Assembly (NCBI RefSeq): GCF_016462415.1
Contig: NZ_JAEMTF010000002.1
Coordinates: forward strand, 1 to 64,000
DNA from: Williamsia sp.
GTDB lineage: Bacteria; Actinomycetota; Actinomycetes; Mycobacteriales; Mycobacteriaceae
Direction: 5' to 3'
Length of the DNA stretch: 64,000 bases
Below are positions 55,285 to 64,000 of this stretch, in pieces; within the stretch, counting starts at the first letter, position 1, and each line of letters begins with the position of its first letter. The position numbers and the translations under genes were made by a program. The notes under the pieces are model-generated. The model did not search any database, had not been told where the DNA came from, and was given only the letters and a program-made list of their open reading frames with translations.

Positions 55285-56025
55285 CTAGTCCGGTTCGACC
55301 GGGTCGCCGGTCCTCAGCAGGTCGGGCCGACGCTCCCTGGTGCGGCGCAGTGACTCCTCGCGTCGCCAGGCCTCGATCTTCGCGTGGTCGCCGCTGCGCA
55401 GGACGGCGGGTACGGCGAGTCCGCGCCACACCTCGGGTCGGGTGTAGCTCGGTCCCTCGAGGAGGCCGTCGGAGAACGAATCCTGTTGGTGCGAGGCGGC
55501 GTTGCCGAGTACCCCGTCGATGAGTCGGACGGTGGCCTCGACCATCGCGATGGTCGCGACCTCGCCGCCGATGAGGACGAAGTCACCGATGGACACCTCG
55601 AGCACGCGTGTCCGCCTCGCGACGTCGTCGACGACCCGTTGGTCGATGCCCTCGTAGCGTCCACACGCGAACACCAGGTGGTGTTCGCGGCTGAAGTCCT
55701 CGGCCATGGCCTGGGTGAACGGGACGCCTGCCGGGGTGGGGACGACGAGCAGGGCGTCGTCGGGACAGACCTCGTCGAGGCACGGACCCCACACCTCGGG
55801 CTTCATGACCATGCCGGGGCCGCCACCGTAGGGCGAGTCGTCCACGCCGCGGTGCACGTCATGGGTCCAGTCGCGCAGGTCGTGGACGTCGACGGAGATG
55901 ATGCCCCGGTCGATGGCACGCCCGAGCAACGCCGCTCGCAGGGGGGTGAGGTACTCGGGGAAGATCGAGACGACGTCGATGCGCAGCGTCGGCGCCGTGT
56001 CGGACGTTTGAGCCGGACCGGTCAC
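55285..56025 (-). CDS. trmD: tRNA (guanine37-N1)-methyltransferase
   Basis: TrmD methylates G37 of tRNAs and prevents frameshifting. The 246-residue protein has the SPOUT trefoil knot: [50 protein letters not shown] and [22 protein letters not shown] (each block separate), then the C-terminal DNA-binding-like helices. A GTG start at 56025 overlaps the rimM stop (GTGA). Confidence 0.97.
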   Translation of the reverse strand: MTGPAQTSDTAPTLRIDVVSIFPEYLTPLRAALLGRAIDRGIISVDVHDLRDWTHDVHRGVDDSPYGGGPGMVMKPEVWGPCLDEVCPDDALLVVPTPAGVPFTQAMAEDFSREHHLVFACGRYEGIDQRVVDDVARRTRVLEVSIGDFVLIGGEVATIAMVEATVRLIDGVLGNAASHQQDSFSDGLLEGPSYTRPEVWRGLAVPAVLRSGDHAKIEAWRREESLRRTRERRPDLLRTGDPVEPD

Positions 56026-56537
56026 TGCAGGTCGAGCAGGCCGTCGGGCGGATCGATCTCGATGCCGTCGGGCGAGACGGTCGGGACGATGTCGGTCACG
56101 AACGGCACGAGGATCTCCCGACCACCCTCGGTGCGCACAACGAGGGTGTCGCCGCCGGGGAGGTGCAGGATCTCCGAGAGGATGCCGATGTCGTCACCGG
56201 TGACGGTCCGGACGCCGACCCCTTCGAGTTCGTGGTCGTAGAACTCGTCGGGGTCGGAGCCGGAATCGACTGTGGCGCTGTCGATCAGGAACAACACGCC
56301 ACGCAGATCGTCGGCGGCGGACCGGTCGTCGACCCCGTCGAGCGTCAGCAGCAGACGACCGGAGTGCTCCCGCGCCCCGGTGACGGTGAAGTCGCGGTCG
56401 CCGCGTCCCTTGGGCAGGCGGCCGCGGAGCTGTGCACCGTCGGCGAACCGGTCGTCGGGGTCGTCGGTGCGGACGTCGACGACCAGTTCGCCTCGAACGC
56501 CATGGGCCTTGACGACCCGGCCGACGACGAGATCCAT
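56022..56537 (-). CDS. rimM: 16S rRNA processing protein RimM
   Basis: RimM assists assembly of the 30S head with S19. The 171-residue product begins [22 protein letters not shown] (N-terminal barrel) and continues to the PRC-barrel domain with [13 protein letters not shown] and [15 protein letters not shown]. It lies 13 bases after khpA and is coupled to trmD, in the ribosome-assembly operon rpsP-khpA-rimM-trmD. Confidence 0.95.
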   Translation of the reverse strand: MDLVVGRVVKAHGVRGELVVDVRTDDPDDRFADGAQLRGRLPKGRGDRDFTVTGAREHSGRLLLTLDGVDDRSAADDLRGVLFLIDSATVDSGSDPDEFYDHELEGVGVRTVTGDDIGILSEILHLPGGDTLVVRTEGGREILVPFVTDIVPTVSPDGIEIDPPDGLLDLQ

Positions 56538-56550
56538 CGAGGGGATGCGA

Positions 56551-56793
56551 TCAGCGATCGGTGTCGACGATGTCCAGGCGCAGACCGCGCCCACCGATGC
56601 CGGTGACCAGTGTGCGCAGAGCCGTGGCGGTGCGTCCGCCGCGGCCGATGACCTTGCCGAGGTCCTCGGGGTGCACGTGCACCTCGACGAGACGGCCCCG
56701 GCGTCCGGTGATCATGTCCACGCGGACCTCGTCCGGGTTCGCGACGATGCCGCGGACCAGGTGTTCGATCGCGTCGGCGACGACAGCGCTCAC
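56551..56793 (-). CDS. khpA: KH-domain RNA-binding protein KhpA
   Basis: An 80-residue protein that is a single KH domain with the GRGG form of the GxxG loop in [18 protein letters not shown]. Homologues pair with KhpB/Jag and bind many RNAs. The GTG start at 56793 overlaps the rpsP stop (GTGA). Equivalent to Rv2908c. Confidence 0.94.
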   Translation of the reverse strand: MSAVVADAIEHLVRGIVANPDEVRVDMITGRRGRLVEVHVHPEDLGKVIGRGGRTATALRTLVTGIGGRGLRLDIVDTDR

Positions 56794-57269
56794 GCGTCCG
56801 CCTTGGCGGCGTCGCCGTCCGTGGTGGCCTCGGCCGCGGGCGCCTCGGTGGCGGCCGCGTCGTCCGCGGTGTCAGCCTTCTTGGCGGCCTTCTTCTTCGG
56901 GGTGGTCGCCTCGGCGGCCGGCTCGCTGTCGGCGGCGGCCAGCGCCGCGTTGAACAGGTCGAGCTTGCTGGTCTTGGGCTCCTTGACCTTGAGGGTGCCC
57001 TCGGTGCCCGGCAGGCCCTTGTGCTTCTGCCAGTCGCCGGTGATCTTCAGGATGGCCTCGACCGGCTCGGTCGGCTGTGCGCCGACACCCAGCCAGTACT
57101 GCGCGCGCTCGGAGTCGACCTCGATGAGGCTGGGCTCTTCCTTGGGGTGGTACTTGCCGATGGTCTCGATCGCACGACCGTTGCGACGGGTGCGGGCATC
57201 GGCGACGACGATGCGGTACTGCGGGTTGCGGATCTTGCCGAGGCGGGTGAGCTTGATCTTGACAGACAT
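56790..57269 (-). CDS. rpsP: 30S ribosomal protein S16
   Basis: A 159-residue S16: [35 protein letters not shown] (two blocks), ETIGKYHP and [17 protein letters not shown]. The universal core ends near residue 85; the rest is an Ala/Lys/Glu/Asp-rich tail like other actinobacterial S16 proteins. It heads the khpA-rimM-trmD run. Upstream 160 bases carry its leader, with a small six-pair hairpin at 57307-57324. Confidence 0.96.
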   Translation of the reverse strand: MSVKIKLTRLGKIRNPQYRIVVADARTRRNGRAIETIGKYHPKEEPSLIEVDSERAQYWLGVGAQPTEPVEAILKITGDWQKHKGLPGTEGTLKVKEPKTSKLDLFNAALAAADSEPAAEATTPKKKAAKKADTADDAAATEAPAAEATTDGDAAKADA

Positions 57270-57428
57270 GTCTTCTCTTTCCAGTGGTCACGATGCAATT
57301 CAGCGACCCACCCGGTGTGGTGGGCCCGGTTTTGCGATGTCGATGGTGTGACCGTCGGGCGGCCGTGACCGCGTCCGACGAACCAGCAGCACATTCTGCC
57401 AGACGGCGCACCCGGAGACGAAATCCTT

Positions 57429-58517
57429 CTACAGGACGATGCCGCCGCAGACGACGACCGGATCGCGGAGGGTCTCCAGGTCGATCCGGGGATCCTCGCG
57501 CAGCACCAGGAAGTCGGCGCGGTCGCCCACGGCCAGCGCGCCGGCCCCGAGCCACGCCCGCGGCCGGTCGGTGGCCGCGGCCAGCGCCCCGGCGGCGTCG
57601 AATCCGATCCCCTGCAACGCGACCACCTCGTCGACGATCCGGCCGTGTTCGACGAAACCGCCCGCATCGGTGCCGGCGAAGATCGCGACCCCCGCCTCGC
57701 GGGCCGCGGAGAACACGTCGCGGGCGCCGTCGTACAGCGCACGCATGTGGGCCTGGTAGGTCGGGAACCGGTCGGCACCGTCGGCGATACCCGGGAAGTT
57801 GTCCACCTGGATCAACGTCGGCACCAGGCCGACCCCACGCGCCGCCATGATCGCGATGAGGTCGTCGGTGAGACCGGTGCCGTGTTCGATGCAGTCGACC
57901 CCGGCGTCGAGCAGCCCGGGCAGGGCGTCGGTGCCGAAGACGTGCGCGGTCACCCGGGCACCCTCGTCGTGCGCGGCGGCCACGGCGTCGGCGAGTTGGC
58001 GGTCGGTCCACAACGGGGCGAGGTCGCCGACCTCTCGGTCGATCCAGTCCCCCACGATCTTGACCCAACCGTCACCGTCGCGGGCCTGCCTGCGTACCTC
58101 GTCGGGCAGGTGGTCGGGGTCGTCGAGGTCGACCCCGTAGCCGCGGAGATAACGCTTGGGTCGGGCGATGTGTCGTCCCGCCCGGATGAACTGTGGGCTG
58201 CGCGGATCGGCGTCGAGGGGGTGGGTGTCCAGCGGTGACCCGACCTCGCGGATCAGCAGCGCTCCCGCTTTCGCGTCGGCACTGGCGAAGCCGCGCGCAC
58301 GTTCGATGGTGACGCCGAGGCCGGGCGCGATGCCGACGTGATTGTGGGCGTCGACGAGCCCCGGGACGATCCACCCGGTGTCGGCGACGGTCTGCGCATC
58401 GGCAACGGGTCCGTCGACGATGCGGCCGCCGACGGCCCACAGCTCGACGTCACGATCATCGGAGGCCCCGTCGACACCGGGGACGCGTCCCCGGACGTGC
58501 AGCGCACCCGAGGTCAT
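57429..58517 (-). CDS. Amidohydrolase family protein (Rv2915c-like)
   Basis: A 362-residue metal-dependent hydrolase of the amidohydrolase superfamily. Visible ligands: VDAHNHVG (HxH form of the first metal site, here H-N-H), the AHVFGTDALPGLLDAG and CIEHGTGL strands (two His), and GTDAGGF (Asp). The order of the short N- and C-terminal strands fits an imidazolonepropionase/prolidase-like small barrel. The substrate is unknown. It lies 17 bases downstream of ffh. Confidence 0.9.
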   Translation of the reverse strand: MTSGALHVRGRVPGVDGASDDRDVELWAVGGRIVDGPVADAQTVADTGWIVPGLVDAHNHVGIAPGLGVTIERARGFASADAKAGALLIREVGSPLDTHPLDADPRSPQFIRAGRHIARPKRYLRGYGVDLDDPDHLPDEVRRQARDGDGWVKIVGDWIDREVGDLAPLWTDRQLADAVAAAHDEGARVTAHVFGTDALPGLLDAGVDCIEHGTGLTDDLIAIMAARGVGLVPTLIQVDNFPGIADGADRFPTYQAHMRALYDGARDVFSAAREAGVAIFAGTDAGGFVEHGRIVDEVVALQGIGFDAAGALAAATDRPRAWLGAGALAVGDRADFLVLREDPRIDLETLRDPVVVCGGIVL

Positions 58518-58534
58518 CGGTGCCGCATCTCGAC

Positions 58535-60082
58535 TCAGCCGCGCTTCTTCGGCGGCTGGAACTGCGAGATGTCGATCCCCTCGAGTCCGGGCGGGATCTG
58601 ATCGAGTCCGGCGGGCATGTTCGACAGGTCGGGGAACCCCGCGGGCATGCCGGGCATGCCGGTGCGGTTCTTGGGTGGCGTGGGTCCGCGGCCGCCCTTC
58701 TTCCCCTTCTTGCCCTTCTTGCGGTTGTTCCGGTTTCCGCCGGGCATCCCCATGCGGCCCGACATCTGCGACATCATCTTGCGTGCGTCGTAGAACCGGT
58801 CGACGAGTTGGTTGACCTCGCTGACCGCCACGCCGGAACCGTTGGCGATCCGCAGCCGACGTGAGGCGTTGATGATCTTCGGGTTGTCGCGCTCCGCGGG
58901 GGTCATACCGCGGATGATCGCCTGGACCCGGTCGAGTTGTTTGTCGTCGACCTGGCTCAGGGCGTCCTTCATCTGGCCCGCTCCGGGCAGCATGCCCAGC
59001 AGGTTCCCGATCGGACCCATCTTGCGGATCATCAGCATCTGCTCGAGGAAGTCCTCCAGCGTCAGCTCGCCCTGGGTGATCTTGGCCGCGGTCGCCTCGG
59101 CCTGTGCGACGTCCCAGTGCTCCTCGGCCTGCTCGATCAGCGAGAGCACATCGCCCATGCCGAGGATCCGGCTGGCCATACGGTCGGGGTGGAAGGTGTC
59201 GAACTCGTCGAGCTTCTCGCCCGACGACGCGAACATGATGGGTCGGCCGGTCACCTCACGGACCGACAGCGCGGCGCCACCACGGGCGTCACCGTCGAGC
59301 TTGGTCAGCACGACGCCGGTGAACCCGACCCCCTCGGCGAACGCCTCGGCGGTGGTCACCGCGTCCTGACCGATCATCGCGTCGACGACGAACAGGATCT
59401 CGTCGGGTTGCACGGCGTCGCGGATACCCGCGGCCTGCGCCATCAGCTCGGTGTCGATGCCGAGGCGGCCTGCGGTGTCGACGATGACGATGTCGTGTTG
59501 CTTCGATCGCGCCTCGGCGATACCGGCGCGGGCGACCTCGACGGGATCGGCCGCGCTGACGCCGAGTTCTCCCTCGCCCCCGATGGATGTTCCCGGGTGC
59601 GGCGCGAACACCGGGGTGTTGGCGCGTTCACCGACGATCTGCAGCTGGCTGACCGCGCCGGGTCGCTGGAGGTCGCAGGCCACCAGCAGTGGTGTGTGTC
59701 CCTGCTTCTTCAACCAGGCCGACAGCTTGCCCGCAAGGGTCGTCTTACCGGCACCCTGCAGACCCGCGAGCATGATGACCGTCGGCGGGGTCTTGGCGAA
59801 GTTGATGCGTCGCGTCTCGCCACCGAGGATGCCGATGAGCTCCTCGTTGACGATCTTGACGATCTGCTGCGCCGGGTTGAGTGCCCCCGACACCTCCGAG
59901 CCCTTCGCGCGCTCCTTGATCCGGGCGATGAAGCCACGCACCACCGGCAGCGACACGTCGGCGTCGAGCAGAGCGAGCCGGATCTCCCGGCAGGTGCGGT
60001 CGATGTCGGCGTCGGACAGCTTGCCCTTGCCGCGTAGGTCTTTGAGTGCCCCGGTCAACCGGTCGGACAGCGAATCGAACAT
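58535..60082 (-). CDS. ffh: Signal recognition particle GTPase Ffh
   Basis: Ffh with 4.5S RNA targets nascent membrane proteins to FtsY. The 515-residue protein has the N domain (MFDSLSDRLTGALKDLRGKGKL), G domain with GLQGAGKTTLAGKLS, DTAGRLG and TKLDGDARGGAALS, and the Met-rich M domain. The tail after about residue 440 is Gly/Lys- and Met/Pro-rich (GRMGMPGGNRNNRKKGKKGKK in two parts). The ATG at 60082 is the family start; the reading frame runs on upstream across glnD without similarity. Confidence 0.97.
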   Translation of the reverse strand: MFDSLSDRLTGALKDLRGKGKLSDADIDRTCREIRLALLDADVSLPVVRGFIARIKERAKGSEVSGALNPAQQIVKIVNEELIGILGGETRRINFAKTPPTVIMLAGLQGAGKTTLAGKLSAWLKKQGHTPLLVACDLQRPGAVSQLQIVGERANTPVFAPHPGTSIGGEGELGVSAADPVEVARAGIAEARSKQHDIVIVDTAGRLGIDTELMAQAAGIRDAVQPDEILFVVDAMIGQDAVTTAEAFAEGVGFTGVVLTKLDGDARGGAALSVREVTGRPIMFASSGEKLDEFDTFHPDRMASRILGMGDVLSLIEQAEEHWDVAQAEATAAKITQGELTLEDFLEQMLMIRKMGPIGNLLGMLPGAGQMKDALSQVDDKQLDRVQAIIRGMTPAERDNPKIINASRRLRIANGSGVAVSEVNQLVDRFYDARKMMSQMSGRMGMPGGNRNNRKKGKKGKKGGRGPTPPKNRTGMPGMPAGFPDLSNMPAGLDQIPPGLEGIDISQFQPPKKRG

Positions 60083-60087
60083 GGGCC

Positions 60088-62664
60088 CTACCCTATCGGC
60101 ACGCCGGAGGATCCCTGCTCGTCGTCGGTCTCCCGTGGGGGCTCCGGCGGGGGCACGACCCCGATGACGGCGTCGGCCAGCCGCGATCGCAGATCGGCGG
60201 AGTCCTCGCTCAGCCGCAGACCGAAGGTGTCGATGACCGTCCCGCCCATGGTCGCGACCGTGGCCCACTCGATCGCCACACCGTAGGACTCGATGACCGC
60301 CGACACCCGGCTGAGCAGACCCGAGCGGTCCGCCGCACGCAGTTCCAGGATGGTGCGCGGTGCACCGTCGCCGTCTGAGGCCGCCGAATCGATCCACAGC
60401 ACGCGCGGCGGGGCGAGGGCGAACAGTGCGGGGACCGCGACGGGTGCACCGTCGGGGTCGTTGACCGGCGGCGGCGCGGTGGGGATGGGCGACTCCCGTT
60501 CCCGGGCGTCGATCCGGGCGAGGACGTCGATGGTGCCCGCGGTGGCCTGCAGCAACTGCTGACGCAGCAGACCGGCGTCGGGCGGATCGCCGAATGCGGG
60601 GATGACCATGAACGTGTCGACGACGCTGCCCGCGTGCGACTGCGCGGTCGCGCTGTGGCAGCGCAATCCGTTGAGCGCCAACACACCCGCCATCTTCGAC
60701 AGGGCGCCGTCGGAGTCGGGGGCGATCATCGTGACCAGGTGGGTGTGCGCGTTCTCGGTGGGTGCGATGTCGACGAACACCCCGCCGGCCTCGGCCCGCG
60801 CCCGCTGCTCGTCGGTGAGCGGCTCGGGCGCCGGCAGCTCCTCGCCGTCCATCACCCGTAGGCAACGACGGACGAGTTCGCCGATCAACGACGCCTTCCA
60901 GTCCCCCCACACACCTGGCCCGGTGGCCAGGGAATCGGCCTCGGCCAGCGCGGCCAGCAACTCCAACAGCAGCCGGTCGCCGCCGAGGGCGTCGACGACG
61001 TCGCGGGTGGTCGCCGGGTCGTCGAGGTCGCGGCGGGTCGCGGTCGCCGGGAGCAACAGGTGGTGACGAACCATCGCCGACAGGGTCGCGACATCGTCGG
61101 GCCACAGTCCGAACCGGTTGCCGATCTGTGTGGCCAGCTCCGCACCGACCACGCTGTGGTCGGCCCCGCGTCCCTTGCCCAGGTCGTGGACCAGGGCGCC
61201 GAGCACGAGCAGGTCCGGCCGCGACACCCGCGTGGTCATGCGGGAGGCGTTGGCCGCGGTCTCGACGAGGTGACGGTCGACGGTCCAGGTGTGGATCGCG
61301 TCGCGTGGCGGCAGGTCGCGGACGGCTCCCCATTCGGGCAGCAGTCGGCCCCACAGACCGGTGCGGTCGAGGGCCTCGATCGGGGCGACCATGTGTCGGC
61401 CGGTACCCAGCAGCACCAGCAGGTCACTGAGGGCCTCCGACGGCCACGGCTCCCGCAGTTCGGGGGCGTAGTCGGCGAGGCGACTGAGGGTCGAGGCGCT
61501 GATCGGCAGTCCGGTGCGCGCCGAGGCCGAGGCCACCCGCAGGATCAGCCCGGGGTCCTTGCTCGGGATCGCGTTGCGCGCCAACACCACCTCGCCGGAG
61601 TGCTCGACGACCCCCTCGTCGAGGGGACGCCGCACGGGCGGACGGCGCAGCTTGGCCAGGCCCCGTCGGGGCAGCGCGTTGCCCGCGGTGCGCAGACCGA
61701 CGTCGACGGAATAGCTGATGGTGCGGGCGCTGTCGCTGATGACGCGCGCCAGGTCGAAGCGGTCCCCGATGCGCAGGGCGGCGCCGATCTCGTCGGCGTC
61801 CTGCGCCCGCAGCTGTTCGCGCGGTCGCCCGGCGATCCGGTGCAGCTCGGTGCGGATGTCGAGCAGCCGCGTGTAGGCGACCTGCAGACCGGCACCCGGT
61901 GAGTCCGGACGCAGGTTGGCCATGCCGTCGGTGAGCTGGGCGATGGCCAGCGCACCGAGCATCTGCACGTCGCGGAGTCCGCCTCGACCGTTCTTCAGGT
62001 CGGGCTCGGCCCGGTGCGCGATGTCGCCGCTGCGGCGCCACCGGTCACCCGCCTGGTCGACCAGTTCGACGAACCGGTTGCGGATGTCGGCCCGCCATTG
62101 CCTGCGGACGCCGGTGATCAGCAGCTCGGTGAGCGACTCGTCGCCCGCGATGTGCCGCGCCTCGAGCAGGCCGAGGGCCGCACTCATGTCGGTCGCCGCG
62201 ACCTGCAGCGCCTGCGGGACGGTGCGCACGCTGTGATCGAGCTTGATGTGGGCGTCCCACAGCGGATACCAGAGACCGTCGGCGACCTCGGAGACCACCG
62301 CCGGATCCATGTCGTCGTGCAGCAGGATCAGGTCGAGGTCGGAGTGCGGCAACAACTCCTGCCTGCCCAGGCCACCGACCGCGACGATGGCGAAGCCGCT
62401 GTCGGGCCGCACGCCGAGCTCGGCGCCCTTGGTGGTCAGCCAGAAGTCGTGCAGATCGACCATGACCTGACGCAGGGCCGGTGCGTCGGTGCGCTTGGCG
62501 CCGTCGGTACGGCGCAGGAGTTGTTTACGTGCCGCGACGAGATCGGTTGCGGCGGTGGGAGTTGTTCGGGACGGCGGAGGCCCCGCGCTCGACGTGTCGT
62601 CGGACGCGGGGCCTCCCCTGCGAGATTCACCGGATGAATCGTTCCCGCTGGTGACGAAAGGCAC
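60088..62664 (-). CDS. glnD: PII protein (de)uridylyl/adenylyl-transferase
   Basis: GlnD senses glutamine and modifies the PII protein encoded just upstream (adenylylation in actinobacteria). The 858-residue protein has the nucleotidyltransferase motif GGLGRQELLPHSDLDL (Gly98 to Asp111), an HD domain (LVHDLGKGRGADHS, near residue 500), and two ACT domains in the last 220 residues (TENAHTHLVTMIAPDSDGALS and ILELRAADRSGLLSRV, in parts). GTG start at 62664. Order amtB-glnK-glnD-ffh is the same as Rv2920c-Rv2916c. Confidence 0.95.
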   Translation of the reverse strand: MPFVTSGNDSSGESRRGGPASDDTSSAGPPPSRTTPTAATDLVAARKQLLRRTDGAKRTDAPALRQVMVDLHDFWLTTKGAELGVRPDSGFAIVAVGGLGRQELLPHSDLDLILLHDDMDPAVVSEVADGLWYPLWDAHIKLDHSVRTVPQALQVAATDMSAALGLLEARHIAGDESLTELLITGVRRQWRADIRNRFVELVDQAGDRWRRSGDIAHRAEPDLKNGRGGLRDVQMLGALAIAQLTDGMANLRPDSPGAGLQVAYTRLLDIRTELHRIAGRPREQLRAQDADEIGAALRIGDRFDLARVISDSARTISYSVDVGLRTAGNALPRRGLAKLRRPPVRRPLDEGVVEHSGEVVLARNAIPSKDPGLILRVASASARTGLPISASTLSRLADYAPELREPWPSEALSDLLVLLGTGRHMVAPIEALDRTGLWGRLLPEWGAVRDLPPRDAIHTWTVDRHLVETAANASRMTTRVSRPDLLVLGALVHDLGKGRGADHSVVGAELATQIGNRFGLWPDDVATLSAMVRHHLLLPATATRRDLDDPATTRDVVDALGGDRLLLELLAALAEADSLATGPGVWGDWKASLIGELVRRCLRVMDGEELPAPEPLTDEQRARAEAGGVFVDIAPTENAHTHLVTMIAPDSDGALSKMAGVLALNGLRCHSATAQSHAGSVVDTFMVIPAFGDPPDAGLLRQQLLQATAGTIDVLARIDARERESPIPTAPPPVNDPDGAPVAVPALFALAPPRVLWIDSAASDGDGAPRTILELRAADRSGLLSRVSAVIESYGVAIEWATVATMGGTVIDTFGLRLSEDSADLRSRLADAVIGVVPPPEPPRETDDEQGSSGVPIG

Positions 62665-62678
62665 AGGTGCTTTCGTCT

Positions 62679-64000
<1,322 letters not shown>

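Noticed and set aside
57307-57324. Hairpin CCCACC/GGTGGG before rpsP
   Set aside because: Only six pairs and no T tract on the minus strand. It could be part of the rpsP leader, but it is too weak to call a terminator.
60083-61354. Upstream extension of the ffh frame
   Set aside because: It overlaps glnD on the same strand in another frame and is Arg/Pro-rich without SRP features; Ffh clearly starts MFDSLSDRL at 60082.

Overview
The window is a contiguous piece of a high-GC actinobacterial chromosome of the mycolic-acid-bearing order Mycobacteriales, most like Gordonia or a close relative. The evidence is a mycothione reductase, an antigen-85-type mycolyltransferase, a GpgS-family glycosyltransferase, a YlxR/NusA/RimP block, and gene order that follows the Mycobacterium tuberculosis segment from infB to amt (about Rv2839c to Rv2920c, from memory) almost gene for gene. 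Species-level identity cannot be fixed by reading alone. Almost all core genes lie on the minus strand.

Layout. 1-3448: start of infB, ylxR, nusA, rimP, then a divergent lipoprotein/ferritin-like pair. 3425-5995: proS and yaaA. 6021-11921: siroheme/cobalamin operon (GNAT, ChlI/ChlD fusion, cobO, cobB, cysG). 11935-16118: mqo, then a hydrolase coupled to mycothione reductase. 16132-18078: arsenic cassette arsR-acr3-arsC. 18075-23629: small membrane protein, epoxide-hydrolase-like enzyme, cobQ, map and a penicillin-binding lipoprotein. 23968-24489: a Tat-exported M23 peptidase that looks acquired. 24696-30165: GNAT, ispG, rip1, dxr, allantoinase-like gene. 30293-34110: DUF2631, rlmN, LapA-like, and a divergent LysR/EamA pair. 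34040-38396: cdsA, frr, pyrH, tsf, rpsB. 38677-46071: M23 peptidase, xerC, siderophore-interacting protein, saccharopine-dehydrogenase-like protein, an unknown gene, dprA, yifB, yraN. 46191-51901: envelope-lipid island (degenerate GpgS-like protein, mycolyltransferase, PapA-like acyltransferase, DHA2-type exporter). 51919-57269: DUF2469, rnhB, lepB, rplS, a membrane protein, trmD, rimM, khpA, rpsP. 57429-64000: amidohydrolase, ffh, glnD, glnK and the 3' part of amtB.

How the genes work together. Most of the window is translation and cell-surface housekeeping: initiation and elongation factors, ribosomal proteins, 16S/23S/tRNA modification, signal-peptide processing, isoprenoid and phospholipid precursors, DNA processing and nitrogen sensing. 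Tight ATGA, GTGA and TGATG overlaps mark several translationally coupled operons. Regions without a counterpart in the M. tuberculosis order are the ars cassette, the Tat-M23 gene, the LysR/EamA pair, the saccharopine-dehydrogenase/unknown pair and the 46-52 kb envelope island. The island sits between yraN and the DUF2469 gene, where M. tuberculosis carries fdhD-fdhF. It is the best candidate for an undescribed system: a surface acyl-transfer and export module next to a GpgS homologue that has lost its metal-binding residues.

No rRNA, tRNA, CRISPR array, insertion sequence or phage integrase was seen.
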